Positions 1 through 8,018 of a DNA stretch of 8,678 bases are shown piece by piece; positions within the stretch are counted from its first letter, which is position 1, and every line of letters starts with the position of its first letter. The position numbers and the translations under genes are program-made. This DNA comes from Thermoanaerobaculales bacterium (GTDB lineage Bacteria > Acidobacteriota > Thermoanaerobaculia > Thermoanaerobaculales > Sulfomarinibacteraceae): contig JALOKS010000091.1 of the NCBI GenBank assembly GCA_025456385.1, positions 1-8,678 of the forward strand. The letters run 5' to 3'. Below the pieces are notes generated by a model. The model was not told the origin of the DNA. It saw nothing but the letters and a program-made list of their open reading frames with translations, and made no database searches.

Positions 1-191
1 CTCGCACCGGGCGTGCGATGGGCCTCTACACGCTCGCCTTTTCGGCCGCCTTCGTGGTCGGCCCGGTCGCCGGCACCGCCGTCTTCGAGCGCTTCGGGCC
101 GGCCGCCCTCTGGTACGGCATCGGTGGAATCGGGGTGGTCCTGTGGCTCGGTTTCTCCGCGCTCTCGCCCGCCTTCCGCAGGCCCGCCTGA
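1..191 (+). CDS. MFS-type transporter, C-terminal fragment (5' end outside window)
   Basis: The reading frame is open from the window edge (first full codon at 3) to a TGA at 189-191 and gives about 62 residues. They form two hydrophobic stretches: one around MGLYTLAFSAAFVVGPVAG, then a short polar turn (FERFG), then a second around ALWYGIGGIGVVLWLGFSAL, ending in a basic tail (FRRPA). An R-x-G-R-A-M-G-L-Y stretch leading into a small-residue helix with a GP-x-AG motif is typical of the eleventh and twelfth helices of major facilitator superfamily exporters, so an inner-membrane secondary transporter is the best reading. Substrate cannot be told from this tail. The gene ends 42 nt before the helicase start. 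Another polytopic transporter family is possible but less likely. Confidence 0.72.
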   Translation, partial: RTGRAMGLYTLAFSAAFVVGPVAGTAVFERFGPAALWYGIGGIGVVLWLGFSALSPAFRRPA

Positions 192-216
192 GGGCCGCGA
201 CTGTCGCTCCGGTTCG

Positions 217-225
217 TGCTATTTT
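217..225 (+). promoter_or_regulatory. Candidate extended -10 promoter for the SNF2 gene (possibly leaderless)
   Basis: TGCTATTTT at 217-225 fits an extended -10 (TGn followed by TATTTT, 4 of 6 to TATAAT). A weak -35, GCGACT at 197-202, lies 17 nt upstream (3 of 6). Transcription would start about 7 nt after the -10, at roughly 231-233, almost on the ATG at 234. No Shine-Dalgarno sequence is visible before that ATG, which suits a leaderless or near-leaderless mRNA. The call rests on motif and spacing only. Confidence 0.4.
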
Positions 226-233
226 GATGGGCT

Positions 234-3011
<2,778 letters not shown>

Positions 3012-3036
3012 GCCGCGGAGGGCGCGCCCGCCGGGG

Positions 3037-3065
3037 GTGACAGCCACGGCCGGAGCAGGGACAAT
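3037..3065 (+). promoter_or_regulatory. Candidate sigma-70-type promoter for the zinc-ribbon/GH57/galT operon
   Basis: GTGACA at 3037-3042 (5 of 6 to TTGACA) and GACAAT at 3060-3065 (4 of 6 to TATAAT) are separated by exactly 17 nt. The predicted start near 3072 would leave about 19 nt of leader that holds only the ribosome binding site at 3075-3083. It lies in the 79-nt gap after the SNF2 stop and is the best -35/-10 pair I found in the window. It would make the next three genes a separate transcription unit. Confidence 0.5.
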
Positions 3066-3074
3066 GAGCGCGCG

Positions 3075-3083
3075 AGGGAGGAG
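3075..3083 (+). promoter_or_regulatory. Strong ribosome binding site fixing the zinc-ribbon start
   Basis: AGGGAGGAG ends 7 nt before the ATG at 3091. It decides the start of the small gene against in-frame upstream starts (such as an ATG at 2956 inside the SNF2 gene, and the ATG at 3064) which have no such signal and would add an unrelated basic N-terminus. Confidence 0.8.
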
Positions 3084-3090
3084 CTTCGCG

Positions 3091-3279
3091 ATGCAGGACT
3101 TCGTCATCTGTCTCGAGTGCGAGAGCCCCGTCTACACCTTCGAGTGGAACGGCTCTCGGGTCACGGAAGCGGTCTGCCCCGCCTGCGGCAACGACCAGCC
3201 GTCGCTGTTCGCGACCGAGGAGGAGTACGAGGAGCTGTCGGCGACGACCGACCACGAGCGCGGGCTCGACGAGGACTGA
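3091..3279 (+). CDS. Small zinc-ribbon protein (62 aa)
   Basis: This is a short acidic protein whose first half is one zinc ribbon: C7-x2-C10, an 18-residue spacer holding an F-E-W-N-G turn, then C29-P-A-C32-G. The second half is strongly acidic (FATEEEYEEL, then a DED end) and probably flexible. Four cysteines in two CxxC knuckles should bind one structural Zn. There is no enzyme motif, so it is most likely a protein- or nucleic-acid-binding adaptor. It starts behind a strong Shine-Dalgarno sequence and ends 9 nt before the GH57 GTG, so it is probably translated from the same mRNA as the glucan genes. I do not recognise a named family and do not assign a function. A rubredoxin-like or RNA-polymerase-binding role are only guesses. 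Confidence 0.8.
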   Translation: MQDFVICLECESPVYTFEWNGSRVTEAVCPACGNDQPSLFATEEEYEELSATTDHERGLDED

Positions 3280-3288
3280 GCCCGCAGC

Positions 3289-5316
3289 GTGGCCACCCTC
3301 TCGTTTCTCTGGCACCTCCACCAGCCCGGTTACCGGACCGCGGACGGGGTCTCGCACGCACCCTGGACGGCGCTCCACGCAGGCGGCGCCTACACGACTC
3401 TGGCGCGCGCCATCGAGCAGGCCGGCGGTCGCGGGCAGGTCCTCAACATCGTCCCGGTGCTGCTCGAGCAGCTGCTCGCGTACGCGGCCGGAGGTGTCGT
3501 CGACCCGGTGCTGGACGCGATCCTCACCCCGGCGGGCGACCTCGACGCCGGCCAGCGCCGCACCCTCGTCGCGTGGAGCGCGCACGTCAACCCCCGCCAG
3601 CTCGCGCGCTACCCGCGCCTCGGCGAGCTCGCCCGCACCCGCCCCGAGCCGCGCTCGCCGGCGCGGCCCGACCGCCGCTTCGGGATCGGCGCCCTGCGCG
3701 ACCTGCAGGTGCTGCTGGTGCTCGCACATGCCGGCGAGCAGGCGTGGACCGACGAGCGACTGGCGCCGCTCCACCGCCGCGGCACGAACTTCAGCTCCGG
3801 CGATCACGCGCAGCTCGCGGCGTGGCTCCGCGCGCAGCCCGGCGAGCTGGTCGCGCGCTGGCGGCGCACCGCCCTCCTCCCGGGGGTGGAGGTCTCGACC
3901 AGCCCCTACGCGCACCCGATCATGCCCCTGCTGATCGACAGCTCGGTGGTGTCCGCCAGCTGGGAGCCCCACCCCGCGCCCGCGGTGCCGCGGTTCAACC
4001 GGCCTGACGACGCCCGCTGGCAGCTCGAGAGCGGCCTCGCGTACATGCGCGAGCAGGGCTTCGCGCCGCTCGGCTGCTGGCCGCCGGAGGGCTCGGTGTC
4101 GGCGGCGGCGGTCGCGGGGTACGCGGCCGCCGGCATGCGCTGGTTGGTGACGGACGAGGGCATCCTCGAGCGCAGCCTCGACCGGCCCCTGCGCAACGGC
4201 GGCTCAGCCGCGGATGAGCTCTATCGGGCCTGGCGCCTGGGCGGTCAAGGCCCGGTGCTGCTGTTCCGCGACCGCCGCCTGTCCGATGCGGTCGGCTTCC
4301 AGTACGGTCGTTGGGAGGACGAGGGCCAGGCCGCCGAGCACCTCACGCGCGAGCTCGAGGAGCTGGCGCGCGCCCTGCCCCCCGAGGCCGTGATCACGAT
4401 CGCGCTCGACGGCGAGAACCCCTGGCTCTACTACCCCGAGGGCGGCGGCCGCTTCCTGCGCGAGCTCTTCGACCGCCTGAACCGCTCCACGCAACCCCTG
4501 AGCATGGCGACCCTGGCCGAGGTGGCTGCCGCGACGGCGCCGCTGGAGCTCGACCACCTGCACCCCGGCTCGTGGATCAACTCGACCTTCGCGACCTGGA
4601 TCGGTCACCCCGAGAAGAGCCGCGCCTGGGAGGTGCTGGGCGCGGTGCGGGACGCGATCGGCGCCGGGGAGAACAGGCAGCCGCCGGCGCTGCGTCTGGC
4701 CGAGGGCTCGGACTGGTTCTGGTGGCTGGGCGACGACAACCCGACGGCCCTGGCGCCGCTCTACGACCGGATCTTCCGCCGCCACCTCCTCGATGCCTGT
4801 GCCCAGGCCGGGGTCGAGCCGCCACTCGACCTCAGCGAGCCTCTGAAGACGGCGACCCGGCCGCTCCGGGTGCCGATGTCGCCGCAGCGGCCACCCCCGA
4901 GCCTCGACGGCCGCATCACGACCTACTTCGAGTGGGCAGCGGCCGCCTGGGTCGAGAGCGCCGGCGAGGGCCCGCTGCGGCGGCTGGCGGCCTGGGGCGG
5001 CGCCGGGCTGCTGCACCTCCTGGTCGAGGGCTCCGGGGCCATGCAGTCGTTGATCAACGGCCGGCGGCTGGCGCTGCGGCTCGGCGACCCGGAGGGGCTC
5101 GCGTTCGAGCTCGAGATCGGCGCTGACGCCGCCCTGCCCGCGGGCGTCGTCTGCGCCGTCGGCCGCGTCGTCGAGATCTCGCTGCCGTGGAGCGGCGGCC
5201 CCGGCTCGCGCCTCGAGGTCCGTCTCGGCGAGTGCCACCTGCCCGACGGCGCCGCTCTGCTGCTCGAGCCTTTCCCCGCCGACAGCGAGTACGCCGAGCC
5301 CCGGCGAAAGGACTGA
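3289..5316 (+). CDS. Glycoside hydrolase family 57 alpha-glucan-acting enzyme
   Basis: This 675-residue protein carries the conserved GH57 motifs in order: HLHQPGY (9-15) at the N-terminus, YAHPIMPLL (207-215), WPPEGS (264-269) with E267 as the likely nucleophile, and DGENPW (374-379) with D374 as the likely acid/base. A WINSTFATWIGHPEKSR segment and a DWFWW segment follow and match the far side of the GH57 barrel. Residues from about 540 to the end (YFEW...AWVES onward) look like the beta-rich C-terminal domain seen in amylopullulanase-like members. GH57 enzymes are retaining alpha-amylases, amylopullulanases, branching enzymes or 4-alpha-glucanotransferases; the exact specificity cannot be set here. 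No signal peptide is seen, so it should act on cytoplasmic glycogen or maltodextrin. The start is GTG, with only a weak purine tract (GAGGA near 3270) before it, so coupling to the upstream zinc-ribbon gene is plausible. galT follows 4 nt after its stop. Confidence 0.93.
   Translation: MATLSFLWHLHQPGYRTADGVSHAPWTALHAGGAYTTLARAIEQAGGRGQVLNIVPVLLEQLLAYAAGGVVDPVLDAILTPAGDLDAGQRRTLVAWSAHVNPRQLARYPRLGELARTRPEPRSPARPDRRFGIGALRDLQVLLVLAHAGEQAWTDERLAPLHRRGTNFSSGDHAQLAAWLRAQPGELVARWRRTALLPGVEVSTSPYAHPIMPLLIDSSVVSASWEPHPAPAVPRFNRPDDARWQLESGLAYMREQGFAPLGCWPPEGSVSAAAVAGYAAAGMRWLVTDEGILERSLDRPLRNGGSAADELYRAWRLGGQGPVLLFRDRRLSDAVGFQYGRWEDEGQAAEHLTRELEELARALPPEAVITIALDGENPWLYYPEGGGRFLRELFDRLNRSTQPLSMATLAEVAAATAPLELDHLHPGSWINSTFATWIGHPEKSRAWEVLGAVRDAIGAGENRQPPALRLAEGSDWFWWLGDDNPTALAPLYDRIFRRHLLDACAQAGVEPPLDLSEPLKTATRPLRVPMSPQRPPPSLDGRITTYFEWAAAAWVESAGEGPLRRLAAWGGAGLLHLLVEGSGAMQSLINGRRLALRLGDPEGLAFELEIGADAALPAGVVCAVGRVVEISLPWSGGPGSRLEVRLGECHLPDGAALLLEPFPADSEYAEPRRKD
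5308..5312 (+). promoter_or_regulatory. Ribosome binding site for galT inside the GH57 end
   Basis: AAGGA lies within the last codons of the GH57 gene and 8 nt before the GTG at 5321. It selects this GTG as the galT start and shows that galT is translated from the GH57 mRNA. Confidence 0.7.
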
Positions 5317-5320
5317 TGCC

Positions 5321-6355
5321 GTGTCCGAGCTCCGGTACTGCCCGATCAAACACCTGTGGACGATCATCGCCCCGGAGCGCAAGCAGCGCCCCGACGAGTT
5401 CTGGCACGGTCGCGACCGGGCGCCGGCGGCGCTCGGCCCCGACCCCCTCGCGGCGGGCAACGAGGCGCTGACGCCGCCCACCATCTTCGCGATTCCCGCC
5501 GCCGGCGACGGCGGCGGCTGGCAGGTGCGCGTCTTCGCCAACCCCTTCCCGGCGCTGCGCGTCGAGGGCGAGGTGGCGCGCGAGGCGGTCGGCCTCAACG
5601 ACACGGTTGCCGGCGTCGGCGCCCACGAGGTGATCGTCGAGACCCCGCGCTCCGACGCCGAGCTCGCCGACCTCACGATCGACGAGGTCGCGATGGTGCT
5701 GCACGCCTGGCGGGCGCGCCTGCTCGATCTGCGGCGCGACGTGCGGCTGCGCTACAGCCTGATCTTCAAGGACAAGGGCCGCGAGGCCGGGGCCTCGCTG
5801 CGTCACGCGCACTCGCAGCTCATCGCGACGCCGATCATCCCGACCACCATCGTCCAGGAGCTGAACGCGGCCCGCTCCCACTTCCGCCACCGCGAACGCT
5901 GCCTGTTCTGCGACGTGATCCGGCAGGAGCTGCGGCTCGGCGAGCGGGTCTGCCTCGAGACCGAGCGCTTCGTCGCGCTCGCGCCCTTCGCCGCGACCTC
6001 CCCCTTCGAGACCTGGATCCTCCCCAAGGAGCACCGGCACGACTTCGGGCTCGCAGCCGACGACGAGCTGCGCGCGCTGGCGGTGATCCTGCGCGACCTG
6101 CTGCGGAGACTGCGGGTGCTCCTCGACGACCCGCCCTTCAACCTCGTGCTGCACACCGCGCCCAACCCCCATCCGCGGCCCGGACGCCCGGAGTTCTGGA
6201 CCACCATCGAGTACGACTTCCACTGGCACCTCGAGATCGTGCCGCGGGTCCACCGTCCCGCCGGCTTCGAGTGGGGGGCGGGCTGCAGCCTCAACCCGAC
6301 GCCGCCCGAGGAGGCCGCGCGCTTCCTGCATGAAGCCGACCCGGAAGCGGGATGA
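5321..6355 (+). CDS. galT: GalT-family nucleotidyltransferase (galactose-1-phosphate uridylyltransferase-like)
   Basis: This 344-residue protein is a HIT-superfamily GalT, about the usual length. It contains the catalytic triad region H162-A-H164-S-Q166 (canonical HPHxQ; H164 would carry the nucleotidyl group), a CLFC pair (C194, C197), FETWILPKEH, and the C-terminal FHWHLEIVPR followed by GCSLNPTPPEEAA. Canonical GalT swaps UMP between UDP-glucose and galactose-1-phosphate; related members act as ADP-glucose or NDP-glucose phosphorylases. No galK or galE is nearby and a GH57 glucan enzyme precedes it, so a glucose-1-phosphate/NDP-glucose role in glycogen turnover is a fair alternative. Odd point: where most bacterial relatives have CPFC before GNE-x-L-TPP, this protein reads D41-P-L-A44, so that zinc-ligand pair is missing. 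The start is GTG behind AAGGA. The stop lies 7 nt before a heptamer repeat array. Confidence 0.87.
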   Translation: MSELRYCPIKHLWTIIAPERKQRPDEFWHGRDRAPAALGPDPLAAGNEALTPPTIFAIPAAGDGGGWQVRVFANPFPALRVEGEVAREAVGLNDTVAGVGAHEVIVETPRSDAELADLTIDEVAMVLHAWRARLLDLRRDVRLRYSLIFKDKGREAGASLRHAHSQLIATPIIPTTIVQELNAARSHFRHRERCLFCDVIRQELRLGERVCLETERFVALAPFAATSPFETWILPKEHRHDFGLAADDELRALAVILRDLLRRLRVLLDDPPFNLVLHTAPNPHPRPGRPEFWTTIEYDFHWHLEIVPRVHRPAGFEWGAGCSLNPTPPEEAARFLHEADPEAG

Positions 6356-6362
6356 CAGAACA

Positions 6363-6418
6363 GTTTTGAGTTTTGAGTTTTGAGTGTTGAGTTCTGAGTT
6401 TTGAGTTGTGAGTTGTGA
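6363..6418 (+). repeat. Heptamer array GTNNTGA, left arm (8 units)
   Basis: Eight uninterrupted 7-nt units run from 6363: GTTTTGA three times, then GTGTTGA, GTTCTGA, GTTTTGA and GTTGTGA twice. It begins 7 nt after the galT stop and is AT-rich against a very GC-rich background. Every unit carries TGA, and because 7 is not a multiple of 3 the array stops all three + frames. Positions 6374-6400 pair perfectly with the right arm. It resembles in style the short tandemly repeated heptamers described in cyanobacteria, but the sequence is different. Confidence 0.95.
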
Positions 6419-6495
6419 GTTGGCCCCCATCCACCCGGAACGCTGACGGGCGAAGGCCCGAAACTCACAACTCAGAACTCAACACTCAAAACTCA
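6374..6495. repeat. 27-bp perfect inverted repeat across the galT/kynB junction
   Basis: Positions 6374-6400 are the exact reverse complement of 6469-6495 (27 of 27), with a 68-nt loop. The loop holds further GTTGTGA units, a GC-rich core, and a small nested hairpin CGGGC-GAAG-GCCCG at 6447-6460. It lies between converging genes, so transcripts from both sides would fold into the same long hairpin. There is no T-run after either arm, so it does not look like a classical intrinsic terminator. Confidence 0.9.
6463..6495 (-). repeat. Heptamer array, right (inverted) arm
   Basis: The units ACTCACA, ACTCAGA, ACTCAAC, ACTCAAA and a partial ACTCA form the same heptamer family on the opposite strand. 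Its unit order mirrors the inner part of the left arm. The kynB stop codon and last two sense codons lie inside it (6486-6494). Confidence 0.92.
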
Positions 6496-7151
6496 GTTGA
6501 CATCGGCTTCAGGATCGCTCGCAGCGGTGCCGCCTCCGCGCCCTCGAGCCGGATCGGGAGCGCGATCAGGAGGTAGGTGCCGGGCGCCGCCTCCCCCAGC
6601 CACAGGTTCTCGATCCAGCTCATGCCGCGTCCGAGCAGGGCGTGGTGCGCGGGCAGCTCCGCGGCCGCGAAGAGGTCGACCGAGGGGGTGTCGATGCCGA
6701 GGAGCTCGACGCCGCGCGCGGCGAGCCAGTGGACCAGCCCGGCCGACAGCGCGGCGAAGCCGGGCCCGACCTCGGCGTCGAGAGGGTAGGAGTCGGTGCG
6801 CAGCAGGAGCCGCGGCCAGGCGGGCTCCCAGCCCCGGGGCAGGTCGGCGGGCTGCAGGGCGCGTCCGGCCCCGGGCAGGTGGAGGAGCTCCGCGGGGCCG
6901 ACCAGGCGGTCGAGCGGCACCGAGTCGACGGCGGCGCCCGCCGGGTCGAGGTGGAGCGGGGCATCGAGGTGCGTGCCGGCGTGGCAGCTGCCCGCGTAGG
7001 CGCTCAGCACCATGTCCGGCGTGCGACGCTGCTCGAGCACGAAGGGACGGTCGCCGGGCCACACCGGCGTCGCGCCCCGCAGCGGCCGGCTGGCGTCGAT
7101 CCAGCCGCCGGCGGCGAAGGCGCCCCGGATCTCAGCCCGGCCTGCCGCCAC
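6486..7151 (-). CDS. kynB: Kynurenine formamidase-like metal-dependent cyclase (KynB family)
   Basis: This 221-residue protein matches bacterial arylformamidase, which hydrolyses N-formylkynurenine to kynurenine and formate in tryptophan breakdown. It begins with WIDASRPL and TPVWPGD (residues 17-34), carries the metal site H57-A-G-T-H61-L-D63-A-P-L-H67, then IDTPSVD (153-159), LPAHHALL with H169/H170 near the active site, and a glutamate at E181 followed by the typical APGTYLLIALP (189-199). All expected ligands are present. GTG at 7151 is the only usable start before the conserved core; GGAGG lies 4 nt upstream and the start overlaps the response-regulator gene by 20 nt. The C-terminus MSTEF runs into a repeat, which supplies E, F and the stop. 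No kynA or kynU is visible, so a cyclase with another substrate remains possible. Confidence 0.83.
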   Translation of the reverse strand: MAAGRAEIRGAFAAGGWIDASRPLRGATPVWPGDRPFVLEQRRTPDMVLSAYAGSCHAGTHLDAPLHLDPAGAAVDSVPLDRLVGPAELLHLPGAGRALQPADLPRGWEPAWPRLLLRTDSYPLDAEVGPGFAALSAGLVHWLAARGVELLGIDTPSVDLFAAAELPAHHALLGRGMSWIENLWLGEAAPGTYLLIALPIRLEGAEAAPLRAILKPMSTEF

Positions 7152-7593
7152 CGCCCCTCCGCCGCCGGGCCTCGAGCTCGGCCTTGACCGCCCCGGCGGC
7201 CCGGATGTGCCTCCTCACCAGGTCGACCAGGCCCCGCTGGTCGACGATCGGCTTGGCCATGTAGTCGTTCGCGCTCGAGGAGAACAGCAGCCGCTCGCGA
7301 TCGCCGCGCATCGCGTGGGCCGTGAGCAGGATGACCGGCAGGTTGAGGCCCTCGGGGACGTCGCGCAGCCGGCGGGTGAGCTCGACCCCGTCCACGCGCT
7401 CGCCGTCGACCCGGGTGTGGCTGAGCGAGACGTCCATCAGCACGGCCGCGACCGGCAGCTCCCGCACCGCGCGCAGGACCTCGTCGCCGTCCTCCGCGCG
7501 CAGGACCTCGAAGTCGCCGACCGTGGTCAGGATCGCCTCGACCAGCACCGCGTTCGCAGGGTCGTCCTCGACAACCAGCACGAGATCCGCCAC
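7132..7593 (-). CDS. Single-domain response regulator (receiver only)
   Basis: This 153-residue CheY/DivK-like receiver has the acidic pair D10-D11 in VVEDD, phosphoacceptor D54 in VLMDVSLS, T91 in VILLTAHAM and K114 in MAKPI. All switch residues are intact. No output domain follows; the C-terminus is a short Arg/Gly-rich tail (EARRRRGGGG). It would pass a phosphate signal by protein contact in the cytoplasm, and the cognate kinase is not in the window. The GTG at 7593 was chosen because AGAGGAGGG (complement of 7597-7605) ends 3 nt before it and the receiver fold begins at once. The frame stays open to 7728, but that extension is encoded by intergenic repeats and should not be annotated. Its end overlaps the kynB start by 20 nt, so the two are probably translationally coupled. 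Confidence 0.88.
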   Translation of the reverse strand: MADLVLVVEDDPANAVLVEAILTTVGDFEVLRAEDGDEVLRAVRELPVAAVLMDVSLSHTRVDGERVDGVELTRRLRDVPEGLNLPVILLTAHAMRGDRERLLFSSSANDYMAKPIVDQRGLVDLVRRHIRAAGAVKAELEARRRRGGGGRPG

Positions 7594-7646
7594 CGGCCCT
7601 CCTCTGTCGACTCTAGCCCGGAAGGTGGAGGAGAGCCAGGGGGGTG

Positions 7647-7681
7647 AATTCGGAATGAGGAATTCGGAATGAGGAATGACC
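7647..7681 (+). repeat. Heptamer array AATTCGG/AATGAGG (5 units)
   Basis: The order is AATTCGG, AATGAGG, AATTCGG, AATGAGG, AATGACC, that is, a 14-nt doublet repeated twice plus a degenerate fifth unit. It lies 54 nt upstream of the response-regulator start. It differs in sequence from the galT/kynB array but has the same 7-nt period. Confidence 0.85.
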
Positions 7682-7693
7682 GCCCGCCCGCCC

Positions 7694-7830
7694 GAACCAC
7701 AGAGGCACAGAGAACACTGAGAAACCACAGCGAGTGATCATGACCCGGCACCACGATGACCTCGAAGTGGTCCTGCGATGGGTCAAAGGACCCTCAGCGT
7801 CGCTCTGTGAACTCTGTGCCTCTGTGGTTC
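7694..7830. repeat. Inverted repeat of the CACAGAG type, 19-bp perfect arms, MITE-like layout
   Basis: Positions 7694-7712 (GAACCACAGAGGCACAGAG) are the exact reverse complement of 7812-7830, and a further stretch just inside each arm matches partly. The 99-nt interior holds degenerate CACTGAG/CACAGCGAG units and a small hairpin GGGTC-AAAG-GACCC (7780-7793). There is no transposase and no clear target-site duplication, so a REP/MITE-like element is only a description of shape. Confidence 0.85.
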
Positions 7831-7877
7831 AACGAACTCGTCCATCGGTGGGAACGATCCGTAGGCGGCCACGGCGC

Positions 7878-7889
7878 GGTCGCGCGACC
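7878..7889. repeat. 12-bp perfect palindrome
   Basis: GGTCGCGCGACC is fully self-complementary and lies between the inverted repeat and the hexamer array. It could be an operator-like site, but in such GC-rich DNA a chance palindrome is also plausible. Confidence 0.4.
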
Positions 7890-7923
7890 TGCACGCTGTC
7901 CCGGAAGCTGCTGCGGTCGCTGC

Positions 7924-8018
7924 CTCCTGTCACTGTAGCTGTCACTGCCATCTGCCACTGAAACTGAATCCGGGCACGGAGACGGAAACGGGCACGGGCA
8001 TGGGCACGGGTTCGGATG
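7924..8018 (+). repeat. Hexamer array, NNNCTG units passing into NNNCGG units
   Basis: CTG triplets begin at 7927, 7933, 7939, 7945, 7952, 7958 and 7964, then CGG (once TGG) triplets at 7971, 7977, 7983, 7989, 7995, 8001, 8007 and 8013. Spacing is 6 nt except for two 7-nt steps. This gives about fifteen units. The left half is CTG-based and the right half CGG-based (GGGCAC, GGAGAC, GGAAAC and so on). It ends 5 nt from the polX stop. Confidence 0.85.

Noticed and set aside
3020..3029. GGGCGCGCCC palindrome after the SNF2 stop as a terminator
   Set aside because: No loop of suitable size and no T-tract; likely chance in GC-rich DNA.
4204..6430. Long minus-strand open frames over GH57 and galT
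   Set aside because: They are antisense shadows with no recognisable domains, overlapping genes with clear catalytic motifs.
6363..6495. CRISPR-like array
   Set aside because: Units are 7 nt and directly tandem without spacers; no cas gene is present.
6374..6500. Intrinsic (rho-independent) terminator at the galT/kynB junction
   Set aside because: The stem is AT-rich with a 68-nt loop, and no T-run follows on either strand. A termination role by another route is left open as a finding.
6497..7264. Plus-strand open frames over kynB
   Set aside because: Compositionally Arg/Ala/Pro-rich, no motif, while the minus strand encodes an intact KynB metal site.
7713..7811. Protein-like stretch on the minus strand (HFEVIVVPGHDHS) inside the inverted repeat
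   Set aside because: It is bounded upstream by a stop, has no ribosome binding site and runs on into repeat-encoded low-complexity sequence. It could still be conserved element DNA, so copies elsewhere would be worth comparing.
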